This document shows, piece after piece, positions 7,622 through 16,768 of a stretch of 64,000 nt of DNA (within the stretch, counting starts at the first letter, position 1; each line of letters starts with the position of its first letter). Origin of the DNA: Planctomycetota bacterium (GTDB taxonomy: Bacteria; Planctomycetota; B15-G4; SIAN01); NCBI GenBank assembly GCA_028289345.1, contig JANQQL010000033.1, forward strand, positions 434,001-498,000, given 5' to 3'. Made by a program: the position numbers and the translations under genes. The notes beneath the pieces were generated by a model that made no database searches, was not told the origin of the DNA, and saw only the letters and a program-made list of their open reading frames with translations.

Positions 7622-9664
7622 TCAACGCGGTCCCGGTTCTAGATGCTCCAGTAGGTAACGGATCATCAGAGATCGCAGGTGGACTTTGGTGCCTTTGCCT
7701 TCCCAGATTCCGTGCGAGCGGTGCGGGTAAACCATGTAGTCGAAGCGCTTGCCGAGTTCGATCAACCGATCGACCAGCCCCTCGATGATCTGCACATGGG
7801 TGTTCCGTTCCCCCGAGCCGTGAACAATCAGTAGATCGCCCTCGAGCCCTTCGGCGAAGTGGATTGGCGCGGATTGTTGGTAGCCCTCGGGATTGACCTC
7901 GCGAGTGCGCATGTAGATTTCCTGGAACCAGGCGTTGTAGAGCCACGGCTGAGGCTTGGCGGCGACGGCGATGCCGACCTGGTAGAGATCCGGCTCGCGG
8001 AACATCGCATTGAGCGTATTGGATCCGCCACCACTCCAGCCCCAGATGCCAATCCGAGACATGTCAACGTAACTGCGCTGCCGGCCGAACTCACGCAAGG
8101 CTTCTGCCTGTTCCCGCGTCGAGAGCGGTCCGAGGCTCCCGAAGACCGCCCGTCGCCACGCAGCCCCCTTCGGAGCAGGAGTCCCCCGACTGTCGATCGA
8201 CAGGACGAGGTAGCCTAGGTCAGACACGACACGGTGGTACTCGGAATGTGTGACATACCAGTGGTCGAGCACGGTCTGCGCATGGGGCTCGCTGTAGACG
8301 TAGACCAGTACCGGCCATTTCATCGAAGGATCAAAGTCCGGCGGTTTCATCAACCACGCATCGAGGGTGATGTCATCACCAATGTCCAACTGGAGGAACT
8401 CGGTCTCCCGAAAGCCATCCTCTGCGATTCGAGCCCGAAGAGCGGCGTTGTCCTCCAGAACGCGGACCGTTCGATGGCTCGGCAACTCGACCAATGCGAT
8501 CACCGGCGGTTCATCGAATCTCGAGTATGTGTGGAACGCGTGGCGGTGATCCGGAGCGAACACGTAGCGATGCGTTCCAGGTTGATCCGCTGGCGTGACG
8601 CGCTCGCAGCCAACCGACCCGTCGAGAGGCACGCGGAAAAGGTACCTTTGGGTTGCGTTGTCGGGAGATGCGTAGAAGTAGAACCACCCGCCTTTCTCAT
8701 CGACGGAGGCACGCTCGAGAATGTCGAACTCCCCAACGGTCAAGTGCAGCAGCGGGTCCCCATTGCGCGCGTGCACGTAGGCGTGGCGCCAACCGCTTCT
8801 CTCATGGATGACGAGGAAGCGTTTGCCTCCTTCGAGCCACTCGAGGCCACGGTTCAACTCGTAACTGGCCATGACCCATGCAGGATCCGATTCCTCGAAG
8901 ATCGTACGAACATCCCCGTTCTTGGGGTCGGCCAGCAAGAACCGACGCTCATCTCGGAAGCGACTCAAGTACTCAATCAACAGCTCGTCACCGGCCCACT
9001 CCACCTGGCCCAAATAGAACCCCTCCTTCGGACTTTCGAGAGGGACCCAACGGACTTCTCCCGTCTCGACCTCTGCAATCCCGATGCGAAGCCGCGGAAT
9101 CGTCCCACCGACGCGCGCGAAGTGAACCTCTCGCAAGCTCGGATAGGTCGGCTCGTCGCCGAGCAGGTCAGTGCGAATGCGAACCTTGGCGGAGTCGCTT
9201 TCCACAAAGGCGAGATGTTGACCGTCCGGGCTCCAGGACATCCCCCAGTGGCTGACCTCCTCCGGCCGTTCACTTTTTGTCAGCTGCCGGCCTTCGCCGG
9301 CCTCGATGGACCGAATGAAGAGGTTGCCATCTCGTTCCTCGAAGAGGCGTGCACCATCCGGAGAACGGCGCCGTGAATCTTCGGGTGGCTCGTGCTCGCC
9401 CTCAACAAGGGCGAATTCCTCCCCACTCTCGAGATCCACTCGCCATCGAGATTCGCCTCGGGGCAGAACGTACCCCGACCCGTCAGGAAGCCACTCTTGA
9501 TGGAAGCCCCGGGGCCAGTAGACCCACTCCTCACAAGCCTGATGGAGCCTCTCCTCGACTCGATCGAGCAGTGGTTGGGATTCCTCCCGAGCCATCGGGG
9601 ACTGGGTGACGGCCCAGCCGGAAAGCGTGAGCGCGAAGGAACCTCTGAGGAAGCTGCGGATCAT
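7622..9664 (-). CDS. Secreted S9 (prolyl oligopeptidase/DPP IV-type) peptidase
   Basis: A 680-residue protein with an N-terminal hydrophobic segment ending near residue 25, so probably exported. The first two thirds form the beta-propeller typical of S9B/C peptidases (repeated WSPDGQ-like and YxxxPD blades) and the last third an alpha/beta hydrolase. The nucleophile is S544 in GIWGWSGGGS and the histidine is H651 in YPHRSHGI. At the position of the usual catalytic aspartate (HGxxDxN) the sequence reads HGSGERN, giving E619. It probably cleaves peptides outside the cytoplasm. It is a single-gene unit, convergent with the tRNA. Confidence 0.9.
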   Translation of the reverse strand: MIRSFLRGSFALTLSGWAVTQSPMAREESQPLLDRVEERLHQACEEWVYWPRGFHQEWLPDGSGYVLPRGESRWRVDLESGEEFALVEGEHEPPEDSRRRSPDGARLFEERDGNLFIRSIEAGEGRQLTKSERPEEVSHWGMSWSPDGQHLAFVESDSAKVRIRTDLLGDEPTYPSLREVHFARVGGTIPRLRIGIAEVETGEVRWVPLESPKEGFYLGQVEWAGDELLIEYLSRFRDERRFLLADPKNGDVRTIFEESDPAWVMASYELNRGLEWLEGGKRFLVIHERSGWRHAYVHARNGDPLLHLTVGEFDILERASVDEKGGWFYFYASPDNATQRYLFRVPLDGSVGCERVTPADQPGTHRYVFAPDHRHAFHTYSRFDEPPVIALVELPSHRTVRVLEDNAALRARIAEDGFRETEFLQLDIGDDITLDAWLMKPPDFDPSMKWPVLVYVYSEPHAQTVLDHWYVTHSEYHRVVSDLGYLVLSIDSRGTPAPKGAAWRRAVFGSLGPLSTREQAEALREFGRQRSYVDMSRIGIWGWSGGGSNTLNAMFREPDLYQVGIAVAAKPQPWLYNAWFQEIYMRTREVNPEGYQQSAPIHFAEGLEGDLLIVHGSGERNTHVQIIEGLVDRLIELGKRFDYMVYPHRSHGIWEGKGTKVHLRSLMIRYLLEHLEPGPR

Positions 9665-9988
9665 GGCTTGCTGGTCTCTTCAATCATTCCGTGTCCGTGA
9701 TCGACGAACCACTCAGGGAAGCGGCGGGAACGGTTGGCCTTTCGCAGTGGTGGCTGAGAAAAAAAGCCTCCCAGGCCTTAGGAGTTCCCGAAGCCTCGAC
9801 AAGTCGGTGACCCACCATTCGAGCTTGGTTCGGGTCTCGCACGAACACTGGGACGAGCCATCGCCCGGGAAACGATGGCCACGGAAGTCAGAGCTGGGTG
9901 CAACGGAATGCAGGCAGACCTTGGCCAGGCCGCGCCATCAGCGATCAGCGCGTAATGAACTCTCAACCGGCTTTCTCCGCGTGCTAAC
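9665..9988. other. Intergenic stretch, nothing recognised
   Basis: This 324-bp stretch separates the divergent S9 peptidase and DUF3299 genes and must hold promoters for both. Short open frames cross it, but none shows recognisable protein similarity or a ribosome-binding site, and I found no clear hairpin, repeat or consensus promoter. Confidence 0.5.
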
Positions 9989-10414
9989 ATGTCTCACCCA
10001 TCGATCATGAACCGACCCCTTCTCCTCTCCGTCCTCCTCCCTCTGATCACCGCCGGCATTGCGGTGGCTGCCTCGTCGTGGGTCGAGGTCAACATCATGG
10101 AGTTGACCCAGTTCGACTGGGAACCGGGGGGCGAGCTGCCGGACAGCATCACGGCTCTCGACGGGGAAAGCATCGAGATCAAGGGTTACATGGCCCTCGA
10201 CACGCCCGAGGGAACTACCACGTTCCGCCTGAGTTATTACGAATGCGGCTGCGGAAACGCCCAACCCAATCACTTCGTTCAGGTCGACGTGGACGATGTC
10301 GTGGGTTACCGCCCGGAACGGCTCACCTTGAGAGGAACCCTCTCCGTGGGTGAGGAAACCGAAGACGGCTTTGTCGTGAGCCTGTACCGGCTGAAAGCGG
10401 AATCCATCGAGTGA
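9989..10414 (+). CDS. Exported DUF3299-family protein
   Basis: A small exported protein of 141 residues. A hydrophobic signal segment covers residues 9-28 (LLLSVLLPLITAGIAVAASS), followed by a domain with LDGESIEIKGYMALD and a YYECGCGNAQPNH segment, the pattern of the DUF3299 family of small periplasmic proteins that often sit near metal- or export-related genes. The paired cysteines in ECGCG may bind metal, but this is not established. A second ATG at 10007 would give a shorter, equally plausible signal peptide; neither has a strong ribosome-binding site. The 3' end overlaps the next gene's GTG by 4 bp (GTGA), so the two are coupled. Confidence 0.65.
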   Translation: MSHPSIMNRPLLLSVLLPLITAGIAVAASSWVEVNIMELTQFDWEPGGELPDSITALDGESIEIKGYMALDTPEGTTTFRLSYYECGCGNAQPNHFVQVDVDDVVGYRPERLTLRGTLSVGEETEDGFVVSLYRLKAESIE

Positions 10415-11658
10415 GCAAACTCGCCGTTGCGGTCCTGGCATCGGTGGGTCTGGTGGGTGGGTCAGCGCTCGCCTGGCTCCCGGAAGAAAGTGAATTCGAC
10501 CGTTTGTTGCGCCTTTCCCGAGAAGGCGCAGCCGTGGTTCGACCGCAAGCAGCGAAACGGTTGGTTTCCTTGGGTCCTCCCGCCGCGGAGGGGTTGGTCC
10601 GCTGGATCCAAGAGGCCGACAATCCCCTTTCAGATCTCGGGCCCGAGGTGATGGGGGTCCTTCCCGACTTTGGCGATCCGCGCTTGCGTGCACTGTCTTG
10701 GAAAGCCGTCGATGATCCCGACTTTCCGTGGCGACCAGCGGCTGTTCTTGGGTTGGCACGGAGCGCGACCCCGAAAGAAGCCAATCGCTTCGTGGAAGCC
10801 CTGGAAGATCCCATCGCCAAAGTTCGAGAGCCGGCCATCCTCGCTCTCGAACGGCTCGAGCATCGGGAGGCTCTCGACTCCCTTCGGAGTTGCCTCGAGG
10901 ATCCGGACGACCGAGTGCGGCGCAACGCGGCCAAGGTTCTGACGAATTGGGGGGAGCCATGCGCCGTCACTTGGCTGGTGGAGGAGCTTAAGCGAGACGA
11001 CTCTTGGTTTGGGCGGGAGACGGGAAAGCTGGCCCGCTACCAATCTTTGAAGATTCTCGAGAACGAACTGGCCACCGGCCGTCGCACTTTTGGCTTTGAA
11101 GCCGAACTCCCGTGGAATGCCCCCGACAATGCGCTCGCTGCGACAGAGATCGAAGCGTTTCTGCTCGACCTCTGTCCGGACCCTCCGCCACTTCCCCTCG
11201 TGGCCCGCGCCACCGGCTTCCTCGAGGGCAATGTGCTCGGGCTCGAGATTCGCTCTTGTCGCAAGGGAGAGTTCTTCTTGCGCTGGAACGAGAAGGACCT
11301 CTTTTCCGTCGGACGCGGCAATCCGACCCGTTTCGAGCTTCCGGAAGGGACGGTCGCACGCTTGATGCACGAGGCGTCCCGCGTCCTTTCCACCCTGGAG
11401 GACCGCAAAGTCTGGGGCGAACCCGGTTGCGACTCCGAACAGCTCTTTTACTGGCCCCGGTCCGTGGACCGCGCCAGCGTCTACCGAATCTCGAAGGGAC
11501 AAGCCATCGTCGAGGGTCTGCGGCCTCCTGCTCTCGGCCACCTGTTCTCCCTCATGGCTGCCACCGTGCCAGAAAGTGGAACGGGTCGACTCGTAGGGCT
11601 TGCCTCACAAGTTCGCGCAGCACTGCAGGCAGTTGGGGGAGATCTTCCCGAGGACTGA
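10411..11658 (+). CDS. Exported HEAT-repeat protein
   Basis: A 415-residue protein with an N-terminal signal segment (MSKLAVAVLASVGLVGGSALA). From about residue 25 to 200 it contains HEAT/PBS-lyase-type helical repeats, recognisable as units such as DPIAKVREPAILALERLEH followed by EALDSLRSCLEDPDDRVRRN, each of about 30 residues with a conserved DP and VR/VR core. Residues 200-415 form a separate domain I do not recognise. The GTG start at 10411 overlaps the preceding DUF3299 gene (GTGA), so the pair is probably one operon acting outside the cytoplasm. HEAT repeats usually mediate protein binding; no enzymatic motif is seen. Confidence 0.7.
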   Translation: MSKLAVAVLASVGLVGGSALAWLPEESEFDRLLRLSREGAAVVRPQAAKRLVSLGPPAAEGLVRWIQEADNPLSDLGPEVMGVLPDFGDPRLRALSWKAVDDPDFPWRPAAVLGLARSATPKEANRFVEALEDPIAKVREPAILALERLEHREALDSLRSCLEDPDDRVRRNAAKVLTNWGEPCAVTWLVEELKRDDSWFGRETGKLARYQSLKILENELATGRRTFGFEAELPWNAPDNALAATEIEAFLLDLCPDPPPLPLVARATGFLEGNVLGLEIRSCRKGEFFLRWNEKDLFSVGRGNPTRFELPEGTVARLMHEASRVLSTLEDRKVWGEPGCDSEQLFYWPRSVDRASVYRISKGQAIVEGLRPPALGHLFSLMAATVPESGTGRLVGLASQVRAALQAVGGDLPED

Positions 11659-11796
11659 CTGCCTCGAACCAAGAGCTTGAACGGCCGTGCGATTCGTTCC
11701 GTGCGTCCTTGGTCGCCACTTCATTCCCACGACAGTTGTTTCCCCGTCTGATACGCTTCTCCGCGGCACAGCGAACTTTGGTGATCAGGAAGCAAG

Positions 11797-12801
11797 ATGG
11801 CGCAGGAGAGTGAAGCAGTTCCAGCAACGCTCTTGGTCGGTTTTCTCGGCAGTGGCAAGACCACTCTGGTCAACCGGCTCCTTGCGGAGCCCGACGGCAG
11901 TCGGATTGCTGTCATCGTCAACGAATTCGGCGACGTGGGCATTGATGGCGACTTGGTGATTTCTTCGAACGAAGAAGTCATCGAGCTCACCAACGGCTGC
12001 ATTTGCTGCACTGTGCGCGACGACCTCGCCCGTGGCGTCGATCGCCTGCTTCGCCGGCGAACGCGCCGCTGGTTTGGTCGGTTGACGTTTGATCGACTCT
12101 TGATCGAGGCGTCCGGCATGGCAACCCCAGGCCCCGCGGTCCAAACGTTGCTGGTGGACCCGCGATTGATTGGCCGGGTGGCCCTGGATGGCATCGTCGC
12201 GATGGCGAATGCCGCCGAAATCGAACGTCAGCTCGAGTCTCAGCCAGAGGTCGCGGAACAGATCGCCTATGCCGACAAACTGCTTCTGAATCATGCCGAT
12301 CGCGTGGATGAGGCCACGCTGGAAGCCGCGACCGCTTCGTTGCGAACGCTCCACCCCGAACTCGACATCCAACGGACTGTCCGTGCCGAGGTCCGCCCCG
12401 AGGAGGTCTTCGGCCAGGGCACCCGTCATCCCACCCGCGAAAGCCCCCCACAGGATTCGGCCCACGCTCATTCCCACGGCATCGGAGCTGTCGTCCTTTC
12501 GACTCGAGCGCCCCTCGATCTCCACGAGCTGAAGATCTGGTTGCAGTTCATCGCCAAGTTCAAGGACCACGAAGTGATGCGCATCAAGGGGATCGTGCGA
12601 ACCGTTCAGATCGCGGCCGGCGTCGTCGTGCACGGGGTGTATCAGTATCTCGAAATCGGACCTGACGAACGTCCGGCGCCCGAAGAATCTCGGCTTGTCC
12701 TGATCGGCCGCAACCTGGAGTCCGGTTTCATCAAGGGCGGCTGGGATCACTGTCAGCGGAACACCGAAGGAACCCGCGATTCGCAAGATTGCAGCCCCTG
12801 A
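11797..12801 (+). CDS. COG0523/CobW-family GTPase (metallochaperone) 1
   Basis: A 334-residue G3E GTPase of the CobW/ZigA class. It has the Walker A loop LLVGFLGSGKTTLVN, the metal-binding ELTNGCICCTVRDD (CxCC) and a short histidine-rich segment HAHSHG before the C-terminal CobW domain. Such proteins deliver or allocate zinc or cobalt to client metalloenzymes. Two motifs deviate. The guanine-specificity motif, normally NKxD, reads NHAD in LLLNHADRVD, and the usual VVDA strand reads AMANAAE. Nucleotide specificity may therefore differ. It is grouped with a DUF1826 gene and a second CobW GTPase, a combination typical of zinc-limitation regulons. Confidence 0.85.
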   Translation: MAQESEAVPATLLVGFLGSGKTTLVNRLLAEPDGSRIAVIVNEFGDVGIDGDLVISSNEEVIELTNGCICCTVRDDLARGVDRLLRRRTRRWFGRLTFDRLLIEASGMATPGPAVQTLLVDPRLIGRVALDGIVAMANAAEIERQLESQPEVAEQIAYADKLLLNHADRVDEATLEAATASLRTLHPELDIQRTVRAEVRPEEVFGQGTRHPTRESPPQDSAHAHSHGIGAVVLSTRAPLDLHELKIWLQFIAKFKDHEVMRIKGIVRTVQIAAGVVVHGVYQYLEIGPDERPAPEESRLVLIGRNLESGFIKGGWDHCQRNTEGTRDSQDCSP

Positions 12802-12840
12802 AACGACGGGCAGAAAAAGACCGTGGACCGCTCTTCTTTC

Positions 12841-13497
12841 TCAGTCGAGCCAGTCCAGGGTCAGGAGGACTCGGCGGCTGCCGTTGGGAGGAGGGGAACG
12901 GTGGACCACTGCTCGCTCTTCCGCCCCGGCCCAGTCCGTGCCCTTGAAAACAGCCAGCGCGCCCGTGTCAATTCGACGAAGCCGACTCCCATCTCGGACC
13001 AGTCCCGAGGTCGCATCGTCGGGCCCCCCCGCATGCCCCAAACGGGAGCGATCGATGTCGGCTTCGGCCAGCCACTCGGTGCAGGCCCCGACGACGGTGA
13101 GCACCCCGCGTGCGACCACCCGATCGACGTGAAAGCGAGGGCAGTGGGGTCCCTCCGCAACGATCTGCCGGACCCCGACGACGCGCGCACCGAGGAGGTG
13201 TGCGAACAGTCCGGTCACCTCCTCGAGGTACGCCACCCATTCCCGCGCGTCTTCTCCTTCTCCGACGCGGAGTTGCTCGAGAACTCCTGGCTCGGGAGTC
13301 CCGTGAGGGGTGTCCACGGCAACCATGGACACGTCCAGGTCCCCGTCGGCCAATGCTTCCGCATGAATTCGCGCCCCTGGACCCGGACGCGTCGGAGCCG
13401 TCGCGAGCATCACTTCCGGCTCGTAGAGCAAGGCCAGGTCGGCCAGCTCCGTCCCGAGGACCACGGGGCCCCGAAGACCACGGTCGGTGACTTCCAT
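12841..13497 (-). CDS. DUF1826-family protein
   Basis: A 218-residue cytosolic protein matching the DUF1826 pattern: CPRFHVDRVVARGVLTVVGA, then CTEWLAEADIDRSRLG, AVFKGTDWAG and the C-terminal HRSPPPNGSRRVLLTLDWLD. The FHVD...H arrangement suggests metal binding, possibly a 2-oxoglutarate-oxygenase-like fold; that is inference. DUF1826 genes commonly sit beside zinc-related COG0523 GTPases, as here, where it lies between two of them. The start is uncertain. I chose the ATG at 13497; a GTG at 13506 with GGGAG upstream is also possible. The frame stays open to 13896 but has no family similarity there. Confidence 0.75.
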   Translation of the reverse strand: MEVTDRGLRGPVVLGTELADLALLYEPEVMLATAPTRPGPGARIHAEALADGDLDVSMVAVDTPHGTPEPGVLEQLRVGEGEDAREWVAYLEEVTGLFAHLLGARVVGVRQIVAEGPHCPRFHVDRVVARGVLTVVGACTEWLAEADIDRSRLGHAGGPDDATSGLVRDGSRLRRIDTGALAVFKGTDWAGAEERAVVHRSPPPNGSRRVLLTLDWLD

Positions 13498-13807
13498 CTC
13501 GTTCACGAACGGCTCCCTTCCCGCGGCAGAACTGACTCGTCCCGGGGCGCTGCTCCGCAGGGGTGAAATGCCGATCCCGTCTCGGGAGTTCCCTTGAAAC
13601 CAGGCGAGCGAAGTCTTGGTTCCAAGTGGCAACAGGGAGACTCCGGAGCTTCCTCTCTCGCGCGCGCGGAATGTGGGAAACCCCGGGAACTCAGAGGACT
13701 CGGGGGGCATCCGCCAGGGAGCACGCCCCGGAGCTGGCACGAGCTCTCCAGGGTCCGTAGACCTGGTGGCCTCCGCACCCAACGACAGGAAGAACGGCTG
13801 ACCTCTC
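13498..13807. other. Divergent intergenic region in the CobW/DUF1826 group
   Basis: This 310-bp stretch lies between the divergent DUF1826 gene and the second CobW GTPase and should contain both promoters. If the group is zinc-regulated, a Zur operator would be expected here, but I could not find a convincing AT-rich Zur-like palindrome by eye. No protein-coding signal is evident. Confidence 0.5.
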
Positions 13808-15061
13808 ATGACGACGACCCTTGAATCCCGCGATGACCGCCTTCCCGTCACCGTCCTGTCCGGCTTCCTCGGCGCCGGAAAAACCACGCTCCTCAATCAG
13901 GTTCTGAACAATCGCGAAGGCCGCAAGGTCGCCGTGATCGTCAATGACATGAGCGAGGTGAACATCGACGCCGCCTTGGTCGAGCGTGGGGGGGCTCAGC
14001 TCTCGCGAACCGAAGAGAAGCTCGTTGAGATGTCGAACGGTTGCATCTGCTGCACCCTTCGCGACGACCTCCTCGAGGAGGTGGCTCGACTGGCGAAGGA
14101 GAAGCGATTCGACTACCTCCTGATCGAGTCGACCGGCATCTCGGAGCCGATCCCCGTCGCTCAGACGTTCACCTTCGAGGATGAAGACGGGGTCAGCCTC
14201 GGCCACGTGGCGCGACTCGACACGATGGTCACGGTCGTCGATGCCAACCGCTTCCTTCGTGACTACTTCGAAGCTGAGGACCTGACGGAACGAGGGGAGT
14301 CCTTGGGGGATGACGACGAGCGAACGGTGACCGATCTTCTCATCGATCAGGTCGAGTTCGCGGACGTCATCATCCTCAACAAACTCGACCTGGTCAGTGA
14401 GGAAGAAGCCGGGGAAGTGAAAGCCGTCCTTGAGGCACTCAACCCGGGGGCGCAGATCTTGCCGACCACGCGGGGACAGATCCCCCTCACCAACGTTCTC
14501 GACACGGGGCTCTTCGACTACGAGAAGGCGGAGAACTCCGCCGGATGGATCCGCGAACTGCAAGGGGAGCACACCCCAGAGACCGAGGAGTACGGGATCT
14601 CCAGCTTTATCTATCGAACCTCGCATCCGTTCGATGCCTCGAAGCTCTGGGAGTTCATCAACGACGGAAAAGCCTGGCGTGGAGTGTTGCGTTCGAAGGG
14701 CTTCTTCTGGGTGGCTGCGGACGATCGGGTTCTCTACGAGCTCGCTCAGGCCGGTGGGGTCAACAGCGTGTCCCCGGCCGGCACCTGGTGGGCTGCGATG
14801 CCGCGCGAGGATTGGGGGCACCCCGAAGGCGAGCGACCTGACGAGAAACCCAACTGGGATGCGCGGTTCGGGGATCGTGCGCAGCAAATCGTCTTCATCG
14901 GTCAGGAATTGGACGAGAAGGCCATTCGTGCCCGACTCGACGCTTGCCTGCTCGACGAGGAAACCCTCGCCAATCCGGACGAGTGGGGCAACCTCGACAA
15001 CCCGTTCCCCGCCCTGGAAATGCTCGAGGAATCCGAGGAGATGCTCGAGGAGTCCGCATAA
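13808..15061 (+). CDS. COG0523/CobW-family GTPase (ZigA-like metallochaperone) 2
   Basis: A 417-residue G3E GTPase with all canonical motifs: Walker A SGFLGAGKTTLLN, the IVNDMSEVNIDAAL switch, the CxCC metal site MSNGCICCTLRDDL, TVVDANRF, and the guanine motif ILNKLDLV. The C-terminal CobW domain contains FIYRTSHPFDASKLWEF and RSKGFFWVAADD, as in ZigA/YjiA-like zinc metallochaperones. The tail after residue 390 is acidic (ALEMLEESEEMLEESA). It probably allocates zinc to client enzymes under zinc limitation. It has its own upstream region and is divergent from the DUF1826 gene. Confidence 0.88.
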   Translation: MTTTLESRDDRLPVTVLSGFLGAGKTTLLNQVLNNREGRKVAVIVNDMSEVNIDAALVERGGAQLSRTEEKLVEMSNGCICCTLRDDLLEEVARLAKEKRFDYLLIESTGISEPIPVAQTFTFEDEDGVSLGHVARLDTMVTVVDANRFLRDYFEAEDLTERGESLGDDDERTVTDLLIDQVEFADVIILNKLDLVSEEEAGEVKAVLEALNPGAQILPTTRGQIPLTNVLDTGLFDYEKAENSAGWIRELQGEHTPETEEYGISSFIYRTSHPFDASKLWEFINDGKAWRGVLRSKGFFWVAADDRVLYELAQAGGVNSVSPAGTWWAAMPREDWGHPEGERPDEKPNWDARFGDRAQQIVFIGQELDEKAIRARLDACLLDEETLANPDEWGNLDNPFPALEMLEESEEMLEESA

Positions 15062-15346
15062 CGCTCGGCGGATCGGACGAACTTTCCTCGCCTCGCTGCA
15101 TGAACAAGACCGCGCCGCAACAAGCAAAGCTTGTGCGGTCATCAAGATGGTTGCTCGCATCGCTCTTCCGCATGGCAAGGCAGCCTCTCGGTCAGTCATT
15201 CCACCGATCAACGACCGCGGATCACTGCAACTCGGGACCGACGGCCTCGCCACTCGGACGACACAAATCCCGTCACTCGCGCCCTCATGCTCGTATCAGA
15301 ATGCGTGGAACGAAACGACGAGCAGAACGGACAAGGAGTCCCCGTC

Positions 15347-16531
15347 ATGAGAGTGCGGCCGAGGGTCATGGTTTTCTCGACGCTGTTGGGTGTCGGATCC
15401 TTCCACCACTCCGTCGCGCAGCAGGAAGCCCAAGCCCTTGGGCCACTCTCGATTCCGTCCACCCTTTCCAAGGAACAGGCACGACCCGCCCTAGACAACG
15501 CCATCGGCTACCTCTTGAACACTCAGAACCAAGACGGCTCCTGGGCCAGCGCCGTGAAAGAGACCCTCTGGTTCGACTTTGCGGAGACGGAGACCTACTA
15601 CGCCTGGAAGATGGCGGCCTCGGCCCTCGTGGTGCGCGCCTTGCTCGTGGCACCGGAAACCCCCGAACGGCGCAAGGCCCTCGAGCATGGCCTCCGCTGG
15701 CTCTGCACGGCGCGAGTCCCCAAGCGACCCGGAGACTGGGACACGGACTACGTCTGGACGGCCCTTTGTGGGATCGATGCGATGGTCGATGCCGCGAGGG
15801 ACCCTCGTTTTCAGGAAAGCCCATGGAGCGAACGGATCCGCGCACGCGGACGAGTCTTCCATGAACTCCTCGTCCAAAACCAAGTGCCCAACGGCGGCTG
15901 GGGTTACTACGACGACCTCGAGGCTCCGTACACCCGACGCCCAAAATGGGCGACGAGTTTTTGCACCGCCATGGTGCTGCCGGCTCTTCAGGCGGCGCTC
16001 GAACTGGGGTGGAGTTCCGACCGAACCGTGCTTCCCCGCGCCCAGGACGCCGTCCGGCGTTGCGCCCTGCCGAATGGCGCCTACACCTACACCGTCGACA
16101 CCGCATCACGCTTTCGGGCAGGCGAATCCATCGATGACATCCGTGGTTCGCTCGGTCGCACCCAAGTCGCCCATTGGGGCCTCGCCGTCACCGGCGACCG
16201 GAGGATTGGACAGGATCGCCTGCGTACCGGCCTCGACCAGTTCTTCGAGCACCACCGATTTCTTGACGTCGCTCGCATGCGGCCGGACGTCCACGAGGCC
16301 TACTACGACAACTCCGGGTACTTCTACCTCTTCGGTCATGTTTACGCCGCGGAGGTCATCGAACTCCTCCCGGAACGCGACCGGGAATCCCTTCACGCTC
16401 GACTCCGCCCGCACTTAGTCAAGGTTCAACGGCAAGATGGCTCAGCGAGAGACTTTCTGAACACGACCAAGTTCACCGCTGCGGGCACCGCGATGACGGC
16501 GTACGCGCTGGCTGTGGGGCTCCACCCGTAG
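15347..16531 (+). CDS. Secreted terpenoid-cyclase/prenyltransferase-fold protein
   Basis: A 394-residue protein with an N-terminal hydrophobic signal ending near VAQQEA. The mature part carries QW-like repeats of the squalene-cyclase/prenyltransferase alpha-alpha barrel: LLNTQNQDGSWA, LVQNQVPNGGWGYYDD and KVQRQDGSARDF. The catalytic DxDD motif of squalene cyclases is not visible, so this is probably one of the secreted, non-cyclase relatives whose function is unknown. The ATG at 15347 follows AAGGAG by 9 bp, which decides the start over longer upstream options. No operon partner. Confidence 0.7.
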   Translation: MRVRPRVMVFSTLLGVGSFHHSVAQQEAQALGPLSIPSTLSKEQARPALDNAIGYLLNTQNQDGSWASAVKETLWFDFAETETYYAWKMAASALVVRALLVAPETPERRKALEHGLRWLCTARVPKRPGDWDTDYVWTALCGIDAMVDAARDPRFQESPWSERIRARGRVFHELLVQNQVPNGGWGYYDDLEAPYTRRPKWATSFCTAMVLPALQAALELGWSSDRTVLPRAQDAVRRCALPNGAYTYTVDTASRFRAGESIDDIRGSLGRTQVAHWGLAVTGDRRIGQDRLRTGLDQFFEHHRFLDVARMRPDVHEAYYDNSGYFYLFGHVYAAEVIELLPERDRESLHARLRPHLVKVQRQDGSARDFLNTTKFTAAGTAMTAYALAVGLHP

Positions 16532-16768
16532 CGCGCATCACTCCCCAGGGCCGGCTTCGCCTGACTCACGAGGATGCTGACCGCGAGCGGGGTTGAGCAT
16601 CAAGTCGTGAATGGGTGGCCCGAGTCTGGACTGGTCGCGGAGACCAGTCGCGCCCTCTGGGCAGAGCGACAGTGTCGTGTCCTCATTCCGCCGGGAACCT
16701 CGGGTGCCTGAACGGCATTTGCCGGGCATGGGGCACAGGTTCGAACATCGTGGGAATCGGAGTCTCGC

